Source: Acidimicrobiaceae bacterium
GTDB taxonomy: Bacteria > Actinomycetota > Acidimicrobiia > Acidimicrobiales > MedAcidi-G1
Assembly (NCBI GenBank): GCA_003541675.1
Contig: DPMC01000086.1
Location: 8,428-14,018 of the forward strand
Direction: 5' to 3'
DNA length: 5,591 nucleotides
Below, one piece after another: positions 5,389 to 5,591 of this stretch. The position numbers and the translations under genes were made by a program. Within the stretch, counting starts at the first letter, position 1. The number at the start of each line of letters is the position of its first letter. The notes beneath the pieces were generated by a model, which worked only from the letters and a program-made list of their open reading frames with translations, was not told the origin of the DNA and made no database searches.

Positions 5389-5591
5389 ACCGGGTTTGAA
5401 GGGCGGCAGGTCCGGGCCGAGGTTGCTCACGCCGGTGAACTCCTCCCACCGGTCGCGGTCCCAACCGGTGGTTCGCGCCGTCTCCACACCACCTTCAATT
5501 CTCAGGAGGGTGGGGACGGCGTCGAGGTCCAGACTCCAGCTGATGGCCAGGTCGGTGTCGTCGACGACCCAGTCAGCCTCGGTGGGGAAGG
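5386..5591 (-). CDS. Thioredoxin-like protein, C-terminal end (partial, N-terminus beyond window)
   Basis: This is the last 67 residues of a protein entering from the right edge; it is too short to be noticed by a simple open-frame scan with a start codon. The peptide includes D-T-D-L-A-I-S-W-S-L-D-L-D-A-V-P-T-L-L-R-, with the cis-proline V-P-T of a thioredoxin fold, then G-G-V-E-T, T-G-W-D and R-W-E-E-F as strand and final helix, and the tail L-G-P-D-L-P-P-F-K-P-G. The active-site half lies outside the window, so whether it has C-x-x-C is unknown. Its last part matches the pattern of the cysteine-free protein at 2240-2731 (D-x-D near the start, cis-Pro, G-W-D-x-x-x-W). It ends six bases before the partner gene's TTG, in the same frame. 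If its TGA is read as Sec, it and the partner are one protein covering 4288-5591. Confidence 0.75.
   Translation of the reverse strand, partial: FPTEADWVVDDTDLAISWSLDLDAVPTLLRIEGGVETARTTGWDRDRWEEFTGVSNLGPDLPPFKPG

Overview
The window is GC-rich, densely coding DNA that reads like a high-GC actinobacterium. The actinobacterial style comes from an F420-type luciferase-like oxidoreductase, a short MutY lacking the NUDIX-like domain, and frequent GTG/TTG starts. A lineage such as Acidimicrobiia is possible, but that is inference; there is no rRNA or other taxonomic marker here.

Left block (1-2731), all on the minus strand and read right to left: a small cysteine-free thioredoxin-fold protein (2240-2731), a luciferase-like F420-dependent oxidoreductase (1248-2204), a D-2-hydroxyacid dehydrogenase (316-1239), and the N-terminal part of a MauE-like membrane protein with a C-x-C-F motif that runs off the left edge (1-296). 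Spacings are 35, 8 and 19 bp, so this could be one transcript.

Middle: a short intergenic gap (2732-2808), then mutY on the plus strand (2809-3726), divergent from the left block and convergent with the right block.

Right block (3695-5591), minus strand, read right to left: the C-terminal end of a thioredoxin-fold protein (5386-5591, cut by the window edge), a conserved protein of unknown function (4288-5379), and, with a GTGA start/stop overlap, a UGSC-family selenoprotein (3695-4291). The selenoprotein gene contains an in-frame UGA at 3955-3953, read here as selenocysteine in the motif Sec-Gly-Ser-Cys. A bacterial SECIS-type hairpin lies just downstream, with its loop G 20 nt after the UGA. 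A standard translation would break this gene into two meaningless pieces.

The stop codon of the thioredoxin-like gene (5388-5386) is also a UGA. It is in frame with the next gene and is followed by an 8-bp perfect hairpin at SECIS-like distance. It may therefore be a second selenocysteine codon that fuses the thioredoxin-like and partner proteins into one polypeptide. This is the least certain but most interesting reading. The right block as a whole looks like a compact selenium/thiol redox module of unknown substrate.
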